Of a DNA stretch of 64,000 nucleotides, positions 59,628-64,000 are shown in pieces. Source of the stretch: Planotetraspora sp. A-T 1434 (GTDB lineage: Bacteria; Actinomycetota; Actinomycetes; Streptosporangiales; Streptosporangiaceae); the NCBI RefSeq assembly GCF_025420585.1, contig NZ_JAOEGB010000019.1:97873-161872 (forward strand), read 5' to 3'. Position numbers and translations under genes: made by a program. The notes under the pieces are model-generated. The model worked only from the letters and a program-made list of their open reading frames with translations, was not told where the DNA came from and searched no databases. Positions within the stretch are counted from its first letter, which is position 1; each line of letters opens with the position of its first letter.

Positions 59628-61283
59628 TTGAATGACGGGCCGCTGATCGTTCAGTCGGACAAGACGCTGCTGCTCGAGGTCGATCACGAAAGGGCCGGCG
59701 AGTGCCGCAAGGCGATCGCCCCGTTCGCCGAGCTGGAGCGCGCCCCCGAGCACGTCCACACCTACCGGGTCACGCCGCTCGCGCTGTGGAACGCCCGGGC
59801 CGCCGGGCACGACGCCGAGCAGGTCATCGACGCGCTGATCTCGCACAGCCGCTATCCCGTGCCGCACGCGCTGCTCGTGGACGTGGCGGAGACCATGGCC
59901 CGCTACGGACGGCTCCGGCTGGAGAAGGACCCGATCCACGGGCTGATCCTCACCAGCTCCGACCGCGCGGTGCTGGAGGAGGTGCTGCGCTCCAAGAAGA
60001 TCCAGCCGCTGCTGGGCGAGCGGATCGGCGCCGAGTCGGTGGCCGTGCACCCGTCGGAGCGCGGCAACATCAAGCAGTTGCTGCTCAAACTGGGCTGGCC
60101 GGCCGAGGACCTGGCCGGATACGTGGACGGCGAGCACCACCCCATCGAGCTGGCCGAGGACGGCTGGGCGCTCCGGCCGTACCAGAAGGAGGCGGCGGAC
60201 GCGTTCTGGCACGGCGGTTCCGGCGTGGTGGTGCTGCCCTGCGGGGCGGGCAAGACGATCGTCGGGGCCGCCGCCATGGCGCATGCCCAGGCGACCACGC
60301 TGATCCTGGTGACCAACACGGTCTCGGCGCACCAGTGGAAGCAGGAGCTGATCAAGCGGACCTCGCTGACCGAGGACGAGATCGGCGAGTACACGGGCAC
60401 CAAGAAGGAGATCCGCCCGGTCACCATCGCGACCTACCAGGTCATGACGACCAGGCGGCAGGGCGTCTACCGGCACCTGGAGCTGTTCGACGCCCGCGAC
60501 TGGGGCCTGGTGATCTACGACGAGGTGCACCTGCTGCCCGCGCCGATCTTCCGGATGACGGCCGACCTCCAGGCGCGCCGCCGGGTGGGGCTGACCGCGA
60601 CGCTGGTCCGCGAGGACGGCCGCGAGGGCGACGTCTTCTCCCTCATCGGGCCCAAGCGGTACGACGCGCCCTGGAAGGAGATGGAGACCCAGGGGTGGAT
60701 CGCGCCCGCCGACTGCGTCGAGGTCAGGGTCACGCTCACCGACGAGGAACGGCTGGCCTACGCGATGGCCGAGCCCGACGAGCGCTACCGGTTCTGCTCC
60801 ACCACGCCGTCGAAGACCCGGGTCACCGAGGCCCTCGTCCGGCGGCACGCCGGCGAGCAGGTGCTGGTGATCGGGCAGTACATCGACCAGCTCGACGAGC
60901 TCGGCGAGCACCTGAACGCCCCGGTCATCAAGGGCGAGACCCGCGTGCGCGAACGGGAGCGGCTGTTCCAGGCGTTCCGCGACAAGGAGATCCAGGTCCT
61001 TGTCGTGTCGAAGGTGGCCAACTTCTCCATCGACCTGCCCGAGGCTTCCGTCGCGATCCAGGTGTCGGGCACCTTCGGCTCGCGGCAGGAGGAGGCACAG
61101 CGGCTCGGCCGCGTCCTGCGGCCCAAGGCCGACGGCGGCGGCGCGCGGTTCTACTCGGTCGTCAGCCGGGACACCGTGGACCAGGACTTCGCGGCCCACC
61201 GGCAGCGGTTCCTGGCGGAACAGGGGTACGCCTACCACATCATCGACGCAGACGACGTGGGCGAGGAAAACCCGGCGAGGTGA
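59628..61283 (+). CDS. xpb: DNA repair helicase XPB
   Basis: The TTG start follows AAGGGAGTGGGCA and gives 551 residues. After an N-terminal damage-recognition-like domain (residues 1-180) come superfamily 2 motifs: Q-type LRPYQKEA, Walker A PCGAGKT (K209), DEVH box (D298-H301), RED region LVREDGRE, and the C-terminal motifs VVSKVANFSIDLPEA and RQEEAQRLGRVLRP. It unwinds DNA 3' to 5' in nucleotide excision repair or transcription-coupled repair. The last codons form the left arm of a hairpin. Confidence 0.93.
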   Translation: MNDGPLIVQSDKTLLLEVDHERAGECRKAIAPFAELERAPEHVHTYRVTPLALWNARAAGHDAEQVIDALISHSRYPVPHALLVDVAETMARYGRLRLEKDPIHGLILTSSDRAVLEEVLRSKKIQPLLGERIGAESVAVHPSERGNIKQLLLKLGWPAEDLAGYVDGEHHPIELAEDGWALRPYQKEAADAFWHGGSGVVVLPCGAGKTIVGAAAMAHAQATTLILVTNTVSAHQWKQELIKRTSLTEDEIGEYTGTKKEIRPVTIATYQVMTTRRQGVYRHLELFDARDWGLVIYDEVHLLPAPIFRMTADLQARRRVGLTATLVREDGREGDVFSLIGPKRYDAPWKEMETQGWIAPADCVEVRVTLTDEERLAYAMAEPDERYRFCSTTPSKTRVTEALVRRHAGEQVLVIGQYIDQLDELGEHLNAPVIKGETRVRERERLFQAFRDKEIQVLVVSKVANFSIDLPEASVAIQVSGTFGSRQEEAQRLGRVLRPKADGGGARFYSVVSRDTVDQDFAAHRQRFLAEQGYAYHIIDADDVGEENPAR

Positions 61284-61295
61284 GTCTCGCCGGGT
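61270..61295 (+). terminator. Hairpin whose loop holds the xpb stop codon
   Basis: ACCCGGCGAG (61270-61279) pairs with CTCGCCGGGT (61286-61295) around GTGAGT, and the TGA stop (61281-61283) lies in the loop. It is a 10-bp perfect stem without a T run, so termination strength is uncertain. Confidence 0.6.
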
Positions 61296-61509
61296 GGGGT
61301 GCCAGGTCAGGCAGGTCTGTTCTGATCAGGTCCAGGAGATACCGTCGGCCCGAGACAACCGCATCACCCCCTTGCCGCCTTGCCCCCACACACACCACTC
61401 AGATCGATGGCGGCCATACCCCATAGTCGCGGCAAATCACCCGATTTGCCCCGACTTTTGGGCGAATTGCCATGCCGATTTGTTAGAGATTCAGCCAGTA
61501 TTCACAGGG

Positions 61510-61815
61510 TTACTGCGCGACCACACCGCCGACGAAAAGCACGCCCACGGCGAGCACCCAGGCCCCCACGGCGACCTCGAGCAGAGCCGACCGGTGAGTG
61601 AGCCAGCCGGCCGCCGTGGACGCCGCCGCCAACAGGGCGATCACGGCGGAGAGCAGGATGGCGGAGGCGATCCGGTCCGCGCAGGCCGGGGACGACTCCG
61701 CACCCGAGCAGAACGCCTCCGTCCCCCAACCGCCGAAGACGGAGAGCCCCCAGAGCGCCGCGAGCAGCAGGCTCGCCACGGTCGGAATCGCGGGAGGCAC
61801 CCAGGTCCGTGTCAC
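61510..61815 (-). CDS. Small three-helix membrane protein
   Basis: From GTG 61815 the product is 101 residues: a first helix (VASLLLAALWGLSVFGGW), a loop with two cysteines (AFCSGAESSPACADR), which may form a disulfide outside, and two further helices (ILLSAVIALLAAASTAAGW and LLEVAVGAWVLAVGVLFVGGV). No known family. The frame is open to 61851. It is divergent from the helD-like gene by 113 bp. Confidence 0.6.
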   Translation of the reverse strand: MTRTWVPPAIPTVASLLLAALWGLSVFGGWGTEAFCSGAESSPACADRIASAILLSAVIALLAAASTAAGWLTHRSALLEVAVGAWVLAVGVLFVGGVVAQ

Positions 61816-61867
61816 CTCGTTACAGGTACCCGGACCGGGAAACGGCAACACGCCGCGGAAATACCAT

Positions 61868-61896
61868 TTGGGTTGGCGATCGGCCCTCGGTAAGCT
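61868..61896 (+). promoter_or_regulatory. Candidate promoter of the helicase gene
   Basis: TTGGGT (61868-61873) and TAAGCT (61891-61896) are separated by 17 bases, giving a start about 20-25 bases before the ATG with GAGGAG as ribosome site. The match to sigma-HrdB consensus is moderate. Confidence 0.45.
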
Positions 61897-61928
61897 CTTG
61901 TGTTTCCCGTTCTCAGAGGAGTTTCCGC

Positions 61929-63923
61929 ATGCCTGAAAAGGTGCTAGAGGCCGAGCGCGCCCATCTCGCGGCCTCCCGCGCCGCGCTCCGATCGATGCGC
62001 GAGCACGCGCAGTCCCTCTCCGCTGACGCCGCCGGCGACTGGGTCTCCCAGCAGGTGCTCCAGGGCCTCCTCGACCAGCGGGTCGCCGCGCTCGCCGACC
62101 ACTCCGACACCCCGCTCTTCTTCGGCCGCCTCAACCGGTCCGGCGGCGACGACCTCCCCACCACCATCTACGTCGGCCGCCGCCACGTCCACGACGACAA
62201 CAGCCGGGCCCTGGTCATCGACTGGCGCGCCCCCGTCTCCCGAGCCTTCTACCAGGCGAGCCCCGCCGACCCGATGGGCATCACGCTGCGCCGCAGGTTC
62301 GGCTACCACGGCGGCGACCTCACCGCCTACGAGGACGAGCCCCTCGACGGTCCCATTGACGGCAGAAACCTCGGGCAGAGCCGGCTGCTCACCGAGGAGA
62401 TCGAGCGGCCCCGCACCGGCCCCATGCGGGACATCGTGGCCACCATTCAGCCCGACCAGGACGAGATCGTCCGGTCCGACCTCGGCGTGACGGTCTGCGT
62501 CCAGGGGGCGCCCGGCACCGGGAAGACGGCGGTGGGCCTGCACCGCGCCGCCTACCTGCTGTTCACCCACCGCGAGAGGCTCTCCCGGTCCGGCGTGATG
62601 ATCGTCGGCCCCAACCGTGCCTTCCTCTCCTACATCTCCTCCGTCCTCCCGGCGCTCGGCGAAGTCAAGGTCGACCAGACGACCGTCGCCGGCATCCTCG
62701 GCGACCACTCCTTCCCCGAGGACCCGGCGGTCGCGGCGATCAAGGGCGACGCCCGGATGGCCGAGGTCCTGAAGCGGGCGCTCTGGCTGCACGTGACCAA
62801 GCCGGAAGAGGGCGTGCTGTTCACCAAGGGCATCAACCGCTACCGGGTCGCCGACTACGAGGTCCGCGAGATCGTCGCCTCGCTGCGAGGCACCACCCGG
62901 TACGGCCCGGGCCGCGCCACGCTGGCCCAGCGGCTCGCGCATGCCGTGCTCGTCCAGATGGAGCGGCGCGGCGAGTCGCCCGACGACCGGGTGCAGGACG
63001 CCGTGGCGAGGTCCAAGTCCGTCAAGACCGTGCTCGACGCGGTGTGGCCCAAGCTCACCCCGGAGCAGGTGCTCTTCCGGCTCCTGTCGGACGCCGATTT
63101 CCTCGCCCGCGCCGCCAAGTCCGGCCTGTCGCCCGCCGAGCAGGAGACGATCCTCTGGCGCAGGCCCGCCAAGTCGCACAGATCCGCCAAATGGTCCACT
63201 GCCGACGCCGCACTGCTCGACGAACTGAGCGACCTGATCGAGCGGACGGCCTCACACGGCCACGTCGTCGTGGACGAGGCCCAGGACCTGTCCGCGATGC
63301 AGCTCCGCGCGCTCGGGCGGCGCTGCCGTACGGGATCGGCGACCGTGCTGGGCGACCTCGCCCAGGGCACGACACCGTGGTCCGCCCGGTCCTGGAAGAC
63401 CGTGCTCGACCATCTCGGCCAGCCGTCCGGCCAGGTCACCGAGCTGACCCTGGGCTTCCGCGTGCCGCGCGAGATCCTCGACTACGCCGCCCGGCTGCTG
63501 CCCTCGGTCGCGCCGGACCTCGCCGCTCCCCGATCGCTCCGCCCCGGAGCCGGCTCCCTTTCCGTACGGCTGTCGCCCGACGTCGCCTCGGCCGTGCCCG
63601 ACGCCGTACGGCAGGCTCTACGGCGTGAGGGCTCCATCGGGGTCATCGTGGCGGACGCCTCCGTCACCGCCATCTCGGCCGCCCTCACCGGCATCGGCCA
63701 CGGCGTGCTCGGCCCCGACTCCACCGGCGAGGAGCGCGTGCTGGTGGTCCCGGCCGGCCTGGCCAAGGGCCTGGAGTACGACCACGTCATCGTCGTGGAG
63801 CCCGCCGACATCGTCGCCGCCGAGGACCGCGGCCTCGCCCGGCTCTACGTCGTCCTCACCCGGGCCGTCACCTCGCTGACCGTCCTCCACGCCAACGGCC
63901 TCCCCGAGCAACTCGCGATGTAA
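61929..63923 (+). CDS. HelD/HelR-like RNA polymerase-associated helicase
   Basis: The ATG at 61929 has GAGGAG nine bases before it; the 664-residue protein is a UvrD-like superfamily 1 ATPase. It has an N-terminal coiled coil (PEKVLEAERAHLAASRAALRSM), Walker A GAPGTGKT (K199), DEAQD (D449), LGDLAQGTTPW and VLTRAV near the C-terminus. The family (HelD) binds RNA polymerase and frees stalled enzyme. The length and actinobacterial setting resemble HelR, which protects RNA polymerase from rifamycins; I see no rifamycin-associated palindrome upstream, so resistance function remains an inference. Confidence 0.85.
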   Translation: MPEKVLEAERAHLAASRAALRSMREHAQSLSADAAGDWVSQQVLQGLLDQRVAALADHSDTPLFFGRLNRSGGDDLPTTIYVGRRHVHDDNSRALVIDWRAPVSRAFYQASPADPMGITLRRRFGYHGGDLTAYEDEPLDGPIDGRNLGQSRLLTEEIERPRTGPMRDIVATIQPDQDEIVRSDLGVTVCVQGAPGTGKTAVGLHRAAYLLFTHRERLSRSGVMIVGPNRAFLSYISSVLPALGEVKVDQTTVAGILGDHSFPEDPAVAAIKGDARMAEVLKRALWLHVTKPEEGVLFTKGINRYRVADYEVREIVASLRGTTRYGPGRATLAQRLAHAVLVQMERRGESPDDRVQDAVARSKSVKTVLDAVWPKLTPEQVLFRLLSDADFLARAAKSGLSPAEQETILWRRPAKSHRSAKWSTADAALLDELSDLIERTASHGHVVVDEAQDLSAMQLRALGRRCRTGSATVLGDLAQGTTPWSARSWKTVLDHLGQPSGQVTELTLGFRVPREILDYAARLLPSVAPDLAAPRSLRPGAGSLSVRLSPDVASAVPDAVRQALRREGSIGVIVADASVTAISAALTGIGHGVLGPDSTGEERVLVVPAGLAKGLEYDHVIVVEPADIVAAEDRGLARLYVVLTRAVTSLTVLHANGLPEQLAM

Positions 63924-64000
63924 GACCCAAAGAGCCGGCCACCCAACCACCGCCGTGATCATGCAGGGTTTCCCGGAAAGCTCGGCGACGTGGAGACTCC

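Noticed and set aside
61929..63923. Rifamycin-associated element before the helicase
   Set aside because: I looked for a long palindrome upstream of the promoter and found none.

Overview
The window is very GC-rich, codes densely on both strands, starts many genes with GTG or TTG, and has many 1-4 base stop/start overlaps. Together with a cvnABCD conservon, DUF2530, DUF3027 and DUF222/HNH proteins, an XPB helicase with its helicase-associated partner, and a SCO7613-type membrane protein, this points to a filamentous actinomycete. Streptosporangiaceae (Nonomuraea, Microbispora, Streptosporangium relatives) is my inference. No rRNA, tRNA, insertion sequence, prophage or CRISPR array was seen.

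Layout. 1-8.5 kb: a TetR regulator diverging from a zinc-independent MDR oxidoreductase across two matching palindromes, then a DUF6220 membrane protein coupled to a membrane-anchored multicopper oxidase, a secreted two-repeat SH3 protein, extracellular Cu/Zn superoxide dismutase, an acetyltransferase and an APC-family transporter. 8.5-16.3 kb (all minus strand): a cytochrome P450, a class I terpene synthase and a class II terpene cyclase form a compact operon, followed by cvnA-B-C-D. 16.6-23.3 kb: a 30-residue membrane peptide, a ketopantoate reductase-like enzyme, an orphan KdpE-like regulator, an EF-hand protein, a sarcosine oxidase-like flavoenzyme diverging from an IclR regulator, homogentisate dioxygenase, and an L,D-transpeptidase lipoprotein. 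23.3-28.1 kb: NfeD and SPFH proteins facing a pair of dynamin-like GTPases. 28.2-36.4 kb: a MacAB-like efflux operon (adaptor, ATPase, permease, Gly-rich anchor protein, response regulator), a decayed second adaptor, then a histidine kinase, a second very similar response regulator and an L-2-hydroxyglutarate oxidase-like enzyme.

36.5-43.5 kb: an unusually large DUF222/HNH protein (about 1059 residues) lies between two unrelated arrays that both have a 17-bp unit, followed by a small conserved protein and a zinc-ribbon/many-helix membrane protein. 43.6-50.6 kb: CBS-domain protein, a surface-anchored propeller-like protein, aldo/keto reductase, RNA 2',3'-cyclic phosphodiesterase, MFS exporter with a MarR repressor, and an NCS2 purine permease. 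50.3-64 kb looks like conserved chromosomal core: DUF2530, a sacsin-like ATPase, DUF3027, MFS, an extended cold-shock protein, the helicase-associated protein, XPB helicase and a HelD/HelR-like RNA polymerase-associated helicase.

Most interesting parts: (1) the P450/class I/class II terpenoid operon, whose class II cyclase has DADS instead of DxDD and whose class I enzyme has DWQVD instead of a DDxxD box, next to a conservon; (2) evidence that the two-component/efflux region arose by duplication and partial decay; (3) the giant HNH protein with its flanking 17-bp arrays; (4) the NfeD/SPFH/dynamin membrane-remodelling neighbourhood.
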